DNA of 64,000 bases. Source: Mycolicibacter senuensis. GTDB lineage: Bacteria; Actinomycetota; Actinomycetes; Mycobacteriales; Mycobacteriaceae. The notes beneath the pieces were generated by a model, which had not been told where the DNA came from, ran no database searches, and worked only from the letters and a program-made list of their open reading frames with translations. Positions 1 through 8,128 of this stretch are shown piece by piece (positions within the stretch are counted from its first letter, which is position 1; every line of letters begins with the position of its first letter). The stretch lies in contig NZ_QMEX01000002.1 in NCBI RefSeq assembly GCF_003284925.1, positions 62,001 through 126,000 of the forward strand. Reading direction: 5' to 3'. The position numbers and the translations under genes were made by a program.

Positions 1-240
1 CGACAACCCGACGCTACGTTTCCCGCGGTTGGGTGCCTCCATGATCGGCGCGAAGGAGGATCCCGGCTTGCTGGCGAGCTGGCCCAGCACCTTGACCAAG
101 CCGCGTTGGGCGTCCCCGGTGACCGGGTTCTCGATCTTGATGACGTCGGCTCCCCAGTCGGCGAGCACGGCACCGGCCGACGGCACGAAGGTGAACTGGG
201 CGACCTCGAGGACCCGGACGCCGGTCATGGGTTTGCGCAT
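1..240 (-). CDS. CaiB/BaiF CoA transferase, N-terminal part (runs off left edge)
   Basis: The reading frame starts at ATG 240 and is open to the window edge, giving about 80 residues. They match the class III CoA-transferase N-terminus: GVRVLEVAQFTFVPSAGAV, then a LADWGADVIKIE segment and a PNRGKRSVGL segment. These residues normally form the CoA-binding Rossmann-like part. The catalytic Asp lies beyond the edge. The fragment closely resembles the complete transferase at 21368-22585. It begins immediately after the stop of the upstream P450 gene, so the two are very probably co-transcribed. Likely role: moving CoA onto a carboxylic acid intermediate. Family is clear, substrate unknown. Confidence 0.85.
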   Translation of the reverse strand, partial: MRKPMTGVRVLEVAQFTFVPSAGAVLADWGADVIKIENPVTGDAQRGLVKVLGQLASKPGSSFAPIMEAPNRGKRSVGLS

Positions 241-1440
241 TTAACCCACGCCCCATTCCAGTGGCAGCGAGTTCAATCCGAGCTGGCCGCCGCTTTCCTG
301 CAGTTCGGCGCCATCGGCCACCCGGTAGTTGGGAATTCGCTTGTGCCACTCCTGCATCGCGATCTGCAGCTCGAGCCGTGCCAGGTGTGATCCGAGGCAG
401 CGGTGCGGTCCGGCCCCAAAAGCGATATGACGATTGGGTTTTCGGGTGATGTCCACTGTCTTGGCATCAGGAAATGCTGCCTCATCGCGGGTAGCGGCGA
501 TCAACGGAATGTTGACCATGTCGCCGGCCTTCATCGGGCATCCCTGAATCTCGATGTCTTTGACAACTTTTCGGGCAGGTATCACGATCGCGTAAGCTCG
601 CAGGAATTCCTCTACTGCGGAGTTGACGACGCCCGGATCGGCGAGAATCCGTTCTCGGTCGCTGTCATTGCGGGCCAGATGCAAAAAGATCCAGCCCAAG
701 GTGACCGAAACGGTGTCCAGTCCGGCCATGAACATCAGCAGACAGAACGACAGCAGGTCAGCGTCCGAGACGGGCTCACCGTCGATCTCGTATTCCAGTG
801 CCTTACTGACGATGTCGTCGCGAGGCTCCGCGCGCCGCTCGACGATGATCTCCCAGAACCGGCCCATCACCGCCATCATCGCCTCGATCTGCTTCTGCTG
901 ACCACTTTCGCTGCCGAGATCGCCGTGCAGGATGGCATGTTCCCATTCCATGAACTGATCAAGCTCGTCGACGGGCAGCCCCATCAGTTCAAGAAAGATT
1001 GTGGTCGGGAAACGCTGGGCGAATTCGGCCATGAAGTCACACGATCCCCGGTCGACGAACGCGTCGATCAGATCGGCCGCTCGCTGACGGATGGTGCCTT
1101 CGAGACGCTCCACCGCCTTCGGCGCGAACAGCGGTCCGAGTTGATTGCGCCACTGCTTGTGCTCGTCACCGTCAAGCATCTCCGGGATCCACTTGTATTG
1201 CGGCTCAGGATCGAGAGCGGTGACGACGCTGTTGGAGAACACCTCGGGGTTCTGCATGATCTGCAGAATTCCCTCGTAGTTCACCACCGTCCAGAAGCCG
1301 GGGCCGAACTCGTTGCGGAACCAGGGAAATTTCGCCCGCAACTCGTCGTACGTCTGCATCCAGGTGCCCGCCGGCTTGACCGCCGTGTAGTCGAAGTTCA
1401 GCACCGGACAGCTGTCGGCACGGTTTTCCACAGTGGTCAC
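241..1440 (-). CDS. Cytochrome P450 monooxygenase
   Basis: A 399-aa soluble bacterial P450. The I-helix oxygen-binding motif AGLDT is at about 239-243, the K-helix E278xxR281 follows, and the heme loop FGAGPHRCLG has Cys348 as thiolate ligand. I chose GTG 1440 because GGGAGGGG lies 7 nt upstream; two ATGs at 1455 and 1458 would add 5-6 residues. The stop abuts the start of the CoA-transferase gene, so P450 and transferase form one unit. It resembles the P450 at 22592-23851 in its heme loop and I-helix. Substrate is not deducible; no redox partner is adjacent. Confidence 0.93.
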   Translation of the reverse strand: MTTVENRADSCPVLNFDYTAVKPAGTWMQTYDELRAKFPWFRNEFGPGFWTVVNYEGILQIMQNPEVFSNSVVTALDPEPQYKWIPEMLDGDEHKQWRNQLGPLFAPKAVERLEGTIRQRAADLIDAFVDRGSCDFMAEFAQRFPTTIFLELMGLPVDELDQFMEWEHAILHGDLGSESGQQKQIEAMMAVMGRFWEIIVERRAEPRDDIVSKALEYEIDGEPVSDADLLSFCLLMFMAGLDTVSVTLGWIFLHLARNDSDRERILADPGVVNSAVEEFLRAYAIVIPARKVVKDIEIQGCPMKAGDMVNIPLIAATRDEAAFPDAKTVDITRKPNRHIAFGAGPHRCLGSHLARLELQIAMQEWHKRIPNYRVADGAELQESGGQLGLNSLPLEWGVG

Positions 1441-1667
1441 GCCAGCCCCTCCCATCATGCGATTTGTCGGGCGAATAGACTCAGTATTGCGACTGCTGCC
1501 GGAGACAGTATCAGCAGGGGGTGGGCAAGTCGAGACTCGGGTCACATTTCCGGCTCTTGTCCTGTGTCTGAACAACGAGTCCGCCGATGCAGACGCGAAC
1601 GGAGAAGGCGACCGCGTCCCGGCAGAGGCCCTGAACGGCCTCTCGGTGGCGACGTGGAACCCGTCAG

Positions 1668-1949
1668 CTACACACAGCCGTTGGCGCATATGTCGACCGG
1701 TGGCGCGTCTTCCCGATGCTGGCCGTCTGCCGGCATCTCGGGAAGTGGCTGGCCGTTGACCACCGCCGAGCCCTGGGTGAGGTCGATGTCATGGTCGAGA
1801 TCTGGTGCGGTGGGCATCAATCTGCACAAGAAGGTGGCAGCGAATTGGCATGGGTCGTCCACTGGATCGGCAGCGGCGGGGGCGGCGACTCCAAGCCCCA
1901 CCACGATCGTGCCGATGCCGGCAATCACTGCCTTCTTCAGCGGGACCAT
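1668..1949 (-). CDS. Small secreted mycobacterial protein
   Basis: A 93-aa product with a clear Sec signal peptide: MVPLKK basic start, hydrophobic VIAGIGTIVVGLGVAA core, and cleavage after APAAA. The mature part (DPVDDPCQFAATFLCRLMP...) has four Cys residues, two near its N-terminus and two in the C-terminal VDICANGCV, which could form disulfides outside the cell. I know the DPVDDPCQ...CRFMP-type sequence as a mycobacterial exported protein of unknown function. An upstream ATG at 1979 would add ten residues before the basic start and is less likely. Not obviously connected to the neighbouring catabolic genes. Confidence 0.7.
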   Translation of the reverse strand: MVPLKKAVIAGIGTIVVGLGVAAPAAADPVDDPCQFAATFLCRLMPTAPDLDHDIDLTQGSAVVNGQPLPEMPADGQHREDAPPVDICANGCV

Positions 1950-2108
1950 GTCGGTAGCGTAAACCAAGACACCGAGCACCGGCGGAGAACGCGGGGTCGA
2001 GAAGACTTGGACGCCCCCCGAGCGAGCCGTATTGTGGCAGGCGAGAAGCGCCCGTCACGCACCCACCCGTCGGCCTGCACTCCCTCGGACACAAGGAGGT
2101 TCACCTAC

Positions 2109-2165
2109 ATGAGCATTACCGGTCTTATCGCTCTCCTCGGATCGGAACGGTCACATGCCCGCTGA
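2109..2165 (+). CDS. Possible 18-codon leader ORF overlapping the DUF35 gene
   Basis: ATG 2109 is preceded at ideal spacing by AAGGAGG (about 2093-2099), the best Shine-Dalgarno sequence in this region. The frame encodes MSITGLIALLGSERSHAR and stops at 2163-2165, overlapping the start (ATG 2155) of the DUF35 gene in another frame. The DUF35 start itself has only a weak SD. Translational coupling through this mini-ORF is the simplest reading; a single indel that once joined the two frames is an alternative. Confidence 0.4.
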   Translation: MSITGLIALLGSERSHAR

Positions 2166-2628
2166 GGCCCAGCTCGACCAGTCGGCGTACCAACGGCCGC
2201 AGCTGCGATTGGCGCCGAGTCCGACGGCCGAATCGAAACCGTTCTGGACCGGCGGCGAACGTGATGAGTTGCTGATCTTCCGCTGCCAGAGCTGCGAACA
2301 TTTCTTTCATCCGCCGGCCCCGGCGTGCTGGCGGTGCCGGAGCACCGATGTGGCTCCGGAGCCGGTGTCCGGGCGGGCCACCGTCGCCGCCTACACCGTC
2401 AATCGGCAAGCGTGGATTCCCGGCTACGAGCCGCCCTACATCGTCGCAATGGTCACTCTTGCCGAAGAGAACGATGTCCGGCTGATTTCCAATGTTGTCG
2501 ATGTCTCCCCGGAACAGATCAACATCGGCATGCCGGTTGAGGTGTTCTTCGAAGATTGGACCGCGATGTCGGGCGAGGATGACAGCCGGGTGTGGCTGCC
2601 GCTGTTCCGCCCCGTCACGGCCGCGTAA
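2155..2628 (+). CDS. Zn-ribbon/OB-fold (DUF35) protein
   Basis: 157 aa. The N-terminal PTAESKPFW segment leads into a rubredoxin-like zinc ribbon (Cys44, Cys47, Cys58, Cys61), then an OB-fold with VAAYTVNRQAWIPGYEPPY and LISNVVDVSPEQINIGMPVEV. DUF35 proteins act as small partners of thiolase-like proteins, for example the DUF35 domain that joins Ltp2 in the steroid side-chain aldolase. This copy is an orphan: no thiolase-like gene is adjacent on the same strand. It resembles the DUF35 protein at 24005-24475 in the VNRQA.(I/V)P region. It converges on the 2750-3163 gene. Confidence 0.88.
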   Translation: MPAEAQLDQSAYQRPQLRLAPSPTAESKPFWTGGERDELLIFRCQSCEHFFHPPAPACWRCRSTDVAPEPVSGRATVAAYTVNRQAWIPGYEPPYIVAMVTLAEENDVRLISNVVDVSPEQINIGMPVEVFFEDWTAMSGEDDSRVWLPLFRPVTAA

Positions 2629-2647
2629 TCAACTCCCGACAACCGCT

Positions 2648-2687
2648 CACCCTGACCGTGAGGGTGCGCAAAATGCCACCTTTTGCG
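2648..2687. terminator. Two abutting hairpins between convergent genes
   Basis: CACCCT (2648-2653) pairs with AGGGTG (2661-2666) across 7 nt. Directly next to it, CGCAAAA (2667-2673) pairs with TTTTGCG (2681-2687) across 7 nt. They lie between the convergent stops at 2628 and 2750. The second stem has A/T runs on both strands and could act in both directions. No experimental support. Confidence 0.45.
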
Positions 2688-2749
2688 GCGGGTCGGTGTA
2701 CAGACATGCACGCTCGCGCAAGAGGACGAGCTGACTGCTCACCGTGCCG

Positions 2750-3163
2750 TTATGTGATGACGAATTCGGGGATGCGGTAACCGCTTTCCCCAAGGTCGAC
2801 GATGCGCAGCGCTACCCGCTGTCCGATCCGGACATCGGCGGGATCGGCGTCGATGACGGCGTTGATCCGCAAGCCCGGTTGCTCGGCCAGTTCGACGAGG
2901 CCGACGACGTACGGGGGCACCCGGCCTGGAACGAGCGCCTGGCGGACCACGATGTAGCTGAAGATGGTGCCCTCGCCGCTGACTTGCTCGAAGTGAACGG
3001 GACCGCCGGTGAACCGGCTGCGTTCCAGCGGCGGGTGGATCCACTTGCCGGTGTCGTCGCAGCGGCACAACATCAGCTTGCCGTTCTTGAGGCCCTCCCA
3101 GTACGGCGCGGTGTCAGGGTCCGCAACCGGAATGGGAGGCAGTAGTAGCGCGGGATTGGTCAT
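2750..3163 (-). CDS. OB-fold (DUF35) protein with degenerate zinc ribbon
   Basis: 137 aa, DUF35 type: DPDTAPYWEGLKNGKLMLCRC, then SRFTGGPVHFEQVSGEGTIFSY, ALVPGRVPPYVVGLVELAEQ and a C-terminal OB-fold. The ribbon retains only Cys33 and Cys35; the second Cys pair seen in the other four DUF35 proteins here is missing, so it probably binds no zinc. Its ATG overlaps the stop of the thiolase-like gene by 4 nt (ATGA), so the two are translationally coupled and likely form a complex, by analogy with Ltp2-DUF35 aldolases. Last gene of the operon that starts at 6901. Confidence 0.88.
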   Translation of the reverse strand: MTNPALLLPPIPVADPDTAPYWEGLKNGKLMLCRCDDTGKWIHPPLERSRFTGGPVHFEQVSGEGTIFSYIVVRQALVPGRVPPYVVGLVELAEQPGLRINAVIDADPADVRIGQRVALRIVDLGESGYRIPEFVIT

Positions 3164-4296
3164 AGCTTCTCCCTGCTGTAGACGTTCGCGCCGCCGAAGG
3201 GTCCGCCACCCGCGGTCACCAGCGCGAGCTGTGCGTCGTCCACCTGACGTACACCCGCGGCATGGCGCAGTTGCAGCACCGCCTCGTAATGGTGATTCAA
3301 GCCGTGGATGTAGCCCTCGGAAAGCAGGCCGCCATGCGGATTGACCACCACGTCGCCGCCGTAGCTGGCGCGGCCGGTGGAGAAGAACTTGCCGACCTCC
3401 CCCTTTTCACAGAATCCAAAGCCCTCCAGAGTGGCCATCACGGTGTAGGTGAAGCAGTCGTACATACACGCGACGTCCATGTCGGCCGGTGTGAGTCCCG
3501 TCCTATTCCAGATCTTCGGACCCGCCGTGCGCGAATACATTTCGGTGGGATCGTCCCATTCTGTCCAGCCGGCGCCGCCTTGAGAATTCGACGATCCGAC
3601 CAGCCATATCGGCGGTGCCTTCGTATTGCGGGCGATGTCCTCACCGACGATCAGGATCGCCACCGCACCGTCCACCTCCGACGTGCAATCCAGCACCCGA
3701 AACGGCTCGTTGATCCAGCGGGCCGCCAGGTAGTCGTCCATGGTGAGCGGCTCGCGGCGTAGCGCATGCTCATTGGGACCGGCGTGGCGGCGCTGCGTGA
3801 TCGCGATCTGCCCGAGGTCCTCGCACGTCGAGCCGTACTCATGCTGATGCCTGCGGGCCCACATCGCGAACCATTGTGGCGGCACCATGAACCCCGACGC
3901 AGTGTCGAATTGGTCGTGATGCGGTACCTGCGTCGGCCCGTCGACGTGCCCGAAGCGGTAGCCCGACCGGCCGTTGAGCGCTCGGTAAACGAGTACCGCC
4001 TTGCACATCCCGGCCTCGATCACTGCTGCGGCGGTGGCGATCTGGTCGGCGACCAGGTTGCCACCGCCGTACATGGCATTGGCCCAAGCCAACTCGTCGA
4101 TGCCCAGTGCCCATCCGACGAAGATCGGCTGCTCGGAGTCGTTGACCATGTAGGTGCAGATCCCGTCGATATCGCCCGGTGTCAGCCCGGCGTCGGCGAT
4201 CGCGTCCCGGCACGCGGCCACCGCCATGCCCCGGGTGGTGCGACCAGAACTGCGGGTATAGGTGGTGCGCCCGATTCCGACGATGGCACAGGTCAT
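3160..4296 (-). CDS. Thiolase-like lipid-transfer protein (SCP-x/Ltp2-type, probable aldolase or thiolase)
   Basis: 378 aa. The N-terminal CAIVGIGRTTYTRSSGRT, an AGLTPGDIDGIC segment, the central PADMDVACMYDCFTYTVMATLEGFGF and the C-terminal NPHGGLLSEGYIHGLNHHYE plus TAGGGPFGG are the hallmarks of actinobacterial thiolase-like proteins. Members of this family catalyse either thiolysis or, as in Ltp2, retro-aldol release of a short acyl-CoA from a side chain. The start has GAGGAGG 6 nt upstream. The preceding acyl-CoA dehydrogenase stop is 11 nt away and the DUF35 partner overlaps by 4 nt. Which reaction it performs is inference. Confidence 0.88.
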   Translation of the reverse strand: MTCAIVGIGRTTYTRSSGRTTRGMAVAACRDAIADAGLTPGDIDGICTYMVNDSEQPIFVGWALGIDELAWANAMYGGGNLVADQIATAAAVIEAGMCKAVLVYRALNGRSGYRFGHVDGPTQVPHHDQFDTASGFMVPPQWFAMWARRHQHEYGSTCEDLGQIAITQRRHAGPNEHALRREPLTMDDYLAARWINEPFRVLDCTSEVDGAVAILIVGEDIARNTKAPPIWLVGSSNSQGGAGWTEWDDPTEMYSRTAGPKIWNRTGLTPADMDVACMYDCFTYTVMATLEGFGFCEKGEVGKFFSTGRASYGGDVVVNPHGGLLSEGYIHGLNHHYEAVLQLRHAAGVRQVDDAQLALVTAGGGPFGGANVYSREKL

Positions 4297-4307
4297 CTGG
4301 CCCTCCT

Positions 4308-6464
4308 CTATTTCGGCGCCGGTTCGCGCGGTAGGCCGAGAATGCGCTCAGCGACCAGGTTTCGCAGGATCTCCGACGTGCCGCCCGCGATGGTCAGGCA
4401 GCGACTGAACAGGTAGTCGTGTGGGATTTTGGCCTCAGCGCCGGTCAGTACGGCCGGACCGGCGATGCGCAGCGCCAGTTCCGCGACACGTTGGGCGTGT
4501 TCGGCGCCGAAGAGCTTCGCGATGTTTCCCTCGATCCCGGGGCCGGTATCGAAGACGGCCCGTGCTGCCTGCCGAAGATTCAGCGCCGCAAGCGCATACG
4601 CCTCGATGAGCAAGGCTCCGGCGTCGCGCGCCAAGCCCTGGTCGCCGGCGCGGTAGCGTGCCAACAGCTCGATCAGTTCCTCGGCGACTATCGTCACCGA
4701 ACCACCGCCGATGGAGACCCGTTCATTGCCGAAGGTCGCCATCGCCACACCCCACCCGGCGTTGACGGCGCCGAGCACGTCGCGGTCGGGCACGAAGACT
4801 CCGTCGAAGAACACCTCGTTGAACAGGGTCTCGCCGGTGATCTCCGTGAGGGGGCGGATTTCCACTCCCGGCGCCGCGAGGTCGACGATCAGCATCGTGA
4901 TGCCCTTGTGCTTGGGCACGTTCGGATCGGTGCGCACGGTGGCCAGCCCGCGCTGGCATTTCATCGCGTCACTGGTCCACACCTTCTGCCCGGTCACCAC
5001 CCACCCGTCGTCGGCCCTGGTGGCCTTGGTCGCCACCGCCGCGGCATCCGAACCGGCACCGGGCTCGCTGAACAACTGGCACCAGCGCAGCTCGCCTTCC
5101 AGGCTGGGCCAGACCAAGCGCTGGAGCTGTTCGGCGTTACCGTGCTGCAGCAGCGTGGGCACCACCCATTCGCCGAGTCCGAGGCTCGGCTTGTCGAGGC
5201 CCTGCAGCACCTCCTCGATGACGAGTTGCTCGATAGAGTCGGCGCCCCGCCCGTACGGTCGGGGCCAGTGCGGCTCCAGATAACCGCTACGCGCCCAAAG
5301 CCGTTGCCGTCCGGCGTTGTCCGTTCGCGCGAGTTCGTCGCGGAATTCCTGTGCGGCCCGCCGGTATTGCTCGGCCTCCGGTGGCAGGTCCACGGTGTGG
5401 CGCCGCCGCAACCCGCCGCCCTGTAGTTCGATGACCTGGTCGCGCAACGCCTCCGGTCCATCGACGAAGGTCAGCAACACCGTCGCCCGCCGGACGTAGA
5501 GGTGCGCGTCGTGCTCCCAGGTGTAGCTGATGCCGCCGTGCACCTGCACGTTCTGCAGCGCGACCCGCTGGTAGGCGGGCAGGACATGGCCTGCCGCCAT
5601 CGTGACAGCCAGCTCGGCCTCCGGCCCGTGTGCCCGGGCGGCATCCCAGGTGACCGCCGCCGCCAGTTCGGTGTCGACCAGCATGTTCGCGCAGTGATGC
5701 TTGACGGCCTGGAACGAGCCGATCGGTCGGCCGAACTGCTCGCGCGCGGTCGCATAGGTCGTCGCCATCTCGGTGCACGCCGCCAGGCCCCCGACCGCCT
5801 CGGCGGCCGCGAGCAGGCGCACGATCCGGGCGGCCGCCCCTGCGGCGCCCGGCAGGACGTCGGCGATGGGCGCCGACTTCAACCCGACAACAGTGACCGG
5901 CAGCATCAGCAGGTCGAGGGCCTCGGTGCGGGACGCGGTGACGGCGTCGCCGGCCTCGACCAACACCAGATCGTCTCCGATCGGAACAAGGAACACGTCG
6001 GCGTCCGGTTCGCCCAGCGCGGCGACGGTGTCGGCAGAGACACCCGAATCGCTCCGCTCCACACCGCTGGACGTGGCAGCTGCTATCCCGGCCACCGCAT
6101 CGCCGGACACCAGGCGCGGCAGCCACCGCTCGCGCTGCTCGTCGGTGCCGGCCTCGGCGATGACCGCCGACACCGCCACCGTCGGCAGGAATGGTCCGCC
6201 GATGGCCGCGCGGCCGAGTTGCTCCATGACGACGGCCAGCTCGGGCAGGCCGTAGCCCTGCCCGCCGAACCGCTCCTCGATGTGCAGGCCCAGCCACCCG
6301 GTGGAGACGATTTCTTTCCACAGCCCGTCATCGCGCCACCAGCGACCCCTGGTCTGCGTATCGAGCAGGATGCGGCGGGCACCCGCTGTCCCTGCACGCC
6401 CGGCCACCATCGCCTTGGCCACGTCGGCAAGTGCACGGTGATCTTCAGTTATTGCCAATGGCAT
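4308..6464 (-). CDS. Fused two-domain acyl-CoA dehydrogenase (FadE34-like)
   Basis: 718 aa, twice the usual acyl-CoA dehydrogenase length. The first half (about 1-350) has LGLHIEERFGGQGYGLPELAV and QFGRPIGSFQAVKHHCANML then VHGGISYTWEHDAHLYVRRA. The second half (about 370-718) starts again with LWARSGYLEPHWPRPYGRGA and has LFSEPGAGSDAA, GQKVWTSDA and AGGTSEILRNLVAERILGLP. Mycobacterial FadE34 (about 711 aa) has this fused layout, equivalent to the alpha2beta2 steroid-type enzymes in one chain. Expected reaction: FAD-dependent alpha,beta-dehydrogenation of a bulky acyl-CoA. It sits between the EthD-like and thiolase-like genes in one operon. Confidence 0.9.
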   Translation of the reverse strand: MPLAITEDHRALADVAKAMVAGRAGTAGARRILLDTQTRGRWWRDDGLWKEIVSTGWLGLHIEERFGGQGYGLPELAVVMEQLGRAAIGGPFLPTVAVSAVIAEAGTDEQRERWLPRLVSGDAVAGIAAATSSGVERSDSGVSADTVAALGEPDADVFLVPIGDDLVLVEAGDAVTASRTEALDLLMLPVTVVGLKSAPIADVLPGAAGAAARIVRLLAAAEAVGGLAACTEMATTYATAREQFGRPIGSFQAVKHHCANMLVDTELAAAVTWDAARAHGPEAELAVTMAAGHVLPAYQRVALQNVQVHGGISYTWEHDAHLYVRRATVLLTFVDGPEALRDQVIELQGGGLRRRHTVDLPPEAEQYRRAAQEFRDELARTDNAGRQRLWARSGYLEPHWPRPYGRGADSIEQLVIEEVLQGLDKPSLGLGEWVVPTLLQHGNAEQLQRLVWPSLEGELRWCQLFSEPGAGSDAAAVATKATRADDGWVVTGQKVWTSDAMKCQRGLATVRTDPNVPKHKGITMLIVDLAAPGVEIRPLTEITGETLFNEVFFDGVFVPDRDVLGAVNAGWGVAMATFGNERVSIGGGSVTIVAEELIELLARYRAGDQGLARDAGALLIEAYALAALNLRQAARAVFDTGPGIEGNIAKLFGAEHAQRVAELALRIAGPAVLTGAEAKIPHDYLFSRCLTIAGGTSEILRNLVAERILGLPREPAPK

Positions 6465-6535
6465 TTGGAATACTCCATTCTCGTCAGGTTGTCACCGGGT
6501 GTTGCCGTACCGCATGAAGGCCAGCAGGTCGCCCA

Positions 6536-6901
6536 CTACTGATCAGCCACCCGGCGCGGGCCGCGGGGCTTCCAGCCCGTCATCGAGACGGTGGTGAGGT
6601 CCAGCGTTTCGTGCAACGACATCTTGCCCGCCATCACACGTTTGAGGAACTCCGACATCACCGTGTCAGGATCGCGGTCCAGTTCGTAAACCACCAGGTA
6701 GCGGTGGCTCGGCGGCGGCAACACCGCCGGCAGATCCTCGTCCTCGGGCACGGTGAGCTCGCAGAGGTCGTAGCGTTGCGCGGCGACGACGCCGGGCACG
6801 TCGAGAACCTCCGGCACATGCGCAGTGTCGTACCACTGGTTGAAAACCTCGTCCTGCCCCGGCACAGGGTTGGTGAGCACAAGGAAGAGATTCTCGGCCA
6901 C
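6536..6901 (-). CDS. Dimeric alpha-beta barrel protein (EthD-like)
   Basis: 121 aa. The N-terminal NLFLVLTNPVPGQDEVFNQW and YDTAHVPEVLDVPGV segments are typical of the small ferredoxin-like dimeric barrel group that includes EthD. Function in the group is poorly defined; members often sit with catabolic oxygenases. I chose GTG 6901 because GGAAAGG lies 8 nt upstream; upstream in-frame sequence has no coding character and contains the promoter. It is the first gene of the operon continuing to 2750, and its promoter carries a TGACAGTnnACTGTCA operator. Confidence 0.65.
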   Translation of the reverse strand: MAENLFLVLTNPVPGQDEVFNQWYDTAHVPEVLDVPGVVAAQRYDLCELTVPEDEDLPAVLPPPSHRYLVVYELDRDPDTVMSEFLKRVMAGKMSLHETLDLTTVSMTGWKPRGPRRVADQ

Positions 6902-6944
6902 TCCACACGCCTTTCCGAGCGGGTTCGTCAAGCACGTCGACGTC

Positions 6945-6973
6945 ACATTATGACAGTTGACTGTCACGGTCAA
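6945..6973 (-). promoter_or_regulatory. Promoter of the 6901-2750 operon with operator in the spacer
   Basis: Reading leftward, the -35 TTGACC (6973-6968) and -10 TAATGT (6950-6945) are separated by exactly 17 nt. The spacer is filled by the palindrome TGACAGTTGACTGTCA (6951-6966; 7-bp arms, 2-bp centre). A repressor bound here would block RNA polymerase. The TetR-family product of 8129-8719 is the nearest candidate. Confidence 0.75.
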
Positions 6974-7001
6974 CGCGGGTGCCGTCGCAACGTCGAATCG
7001 G

Positions 7002-7031
7002 TTGACGACTGACAGTGAACTGTCATAGTGT
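7002..7031 (+). promoter_or_regulatory. Promoter of the LLM gene with operator in the spacer
   Basis: -35 TTGACG (7002-7007), an 18-nt spacer, and -10 TAGTGT (7026-7031). The palindrome TGACAGTGAACTGTCA (7010-7025) occupies the spacer and abuts the -10. It has the same 7-bp arms as the operator at 6951, 59 bp away, so both divergent promoters should answer to one regulator. Confidence 0.75.
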
Positions 7032-7108
7032 TGCGGACCACGGTCTCGGCTGCCGTCGGTTCCGGATTCGCCGCGCGGGCACCGGGTCTTCGAACCGGAA
7101 GGCGCGTA

Positions 7109-8029
7109 ATGAGATTCACTGTGTACCTGCCGAACTGTATGAACGTCGCCGCGATCACCCAGCCCTGGGAGCACAGCCTCACCGGCCAAGACATCGCCCG
7201 CGTCGCGCAGACCGCGGAGCAACTCGGCTACTCGATGGTGTTCTTGCCCGAGCACTTCCTGACGCCGACAACACACCTGGAGCTCTCGGGCAACCACTAC
7301 TTCGACGCCACCACCGCTCAGGCCTTCATCGCCGGCGCGACGTCGAGGATCACCATCGGCTCGATGGTGACTATTCTGCCGTTACACAATCCCGTCGTGG
7401 CCGCCAAAGCCATCGCAACGCTGGACTGGTTCAGCGGTGGCCGGGCGCAGGTCACGGTGGGAGTCGGCTGGCTCAAGGAGGAGTACGACGCGGTCGGTGT
7501 CCCGTTCACCAAACGGGGCCGGCTGGCCGACGAGTGCCTCGCAGCGATGTTTGAGCTGTGGCACAGCGCTACGCCGAGCTTCGACGGCGAATTCGTGAAA
7601 TTCAGCGACATCGCCTTCGGGCCCAAGCCGATCAGCAACCCGCACCCGGTCTTATGGATGGGCGGAGACGCCGATGCCGTGCTGCGCCGGGCGGCCCGCT
7701 TCGGCGACGGATGGGCGCCGTGGCTGACCAAGCCGGCGGAATTGCCCGCCAAGATGGACTATCTGCGGTCCCAGCCGGGATTCGACGACCGGCCGTTCTC
7801 GGTGTTCTACAGTCTGGCGATGCTGTCGGTCGGCCAGGAGCACGCCGTCGTCAACGATCCGCATGCGCAGTTCGGCCAGAGCGCACAACAGGTGATCGAC
7901 AGTTGCGGCAGGCTCGCCGAAGCCGGAGTGACCGACACCTGGGTCAATCCGCCGCCGTTGAACGATGTCAACGCCTACCTCGACCACATGCAGTGGGTGG
8001 CCGAAGAGGTCATCCCCAAGGTGGATTGA
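7109..8029 (+). CDS. LLM-class F420-dependent oxidoreductase
   Basis: 306 aa luciferase-like monooxygenase. MRFTVYLPNCMN start, EQLGYSMVFLPEHFLTP, ITIGSMVTILPLHNPVVAAKA (residues shared by F420 binders), GGRAQVTVGVGWLKEEYDAVGVPF, and WMGGDADAVLRRAARFGDGW are family landmarks. ATG 7109 has GGAAGG at good spacing; an in-frame upstream start would run into the promoter at 7002-7031. Such enzymes use F420 or flavin for hydride transfer or oxygenation in actinobacteria. Divergent from the EthD-like/acyl-CoA dehydrogenase operon and probably co-regulated with it. Substrate unknown. Confidence 0.88.
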   Translation: MRFTVYLPNCMNVAAITQPWEHSLTGQDIARVAQTAEQLGYSMVFLPEHFLTPTTHLELSGNHYFDATTAQAFIAGATSRITIGSMVTILPLHNPVVAAKAIATLDWFSGGRAQVTVGVGWLKEEYDAVGVPFTKRGRLADECLAAMFELWHSATPSFDGEFVKFSDIAFGPKPISNPHPVLWMGGDADAVLRRAARFGDGWAPWLTKPAELPAKMDYLRSQPGFDDRPFSVFYSLAMLSVGQEHAVVNDPHAQFGQSAQQVIDSCGRLAEAGVTDTWVNPPPLNDVNAYLDHMQWVAEEVIPKVD

Positions 8030-8085
8030 ATGCCATCGCGCGACCGGATCGCCACCAGTCGACGAGCGCCTGAGCATGCGCTGCC

Positions 8086-8104
8086 GTTGTAATGTCAACA
8101 CAAC
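8086..8104. promoter_or_regulatory. Candidate inverted repeat upstream of TetR gene
   Basis: GTTGT (8086-8090) and ACAAC (8100-8104) form a 5-bp inverted repeat with a 9-nt centre, 25 nt before the TetR start. It does not match the TGACAGT operator. Weak evidence only. Confidence 0.2.
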
Positions 8105-8128
8105 CGACGAGGTCGAGGAGGATGGCCG

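Noticed and set aside
403..1962. 519-codon plus-strand open frame
   Set aside because: It is antisense to the P450 at 241-1440, and its translation is Arg/His/Asp-rich without domain landmarks; a GC-rich shadow frame.
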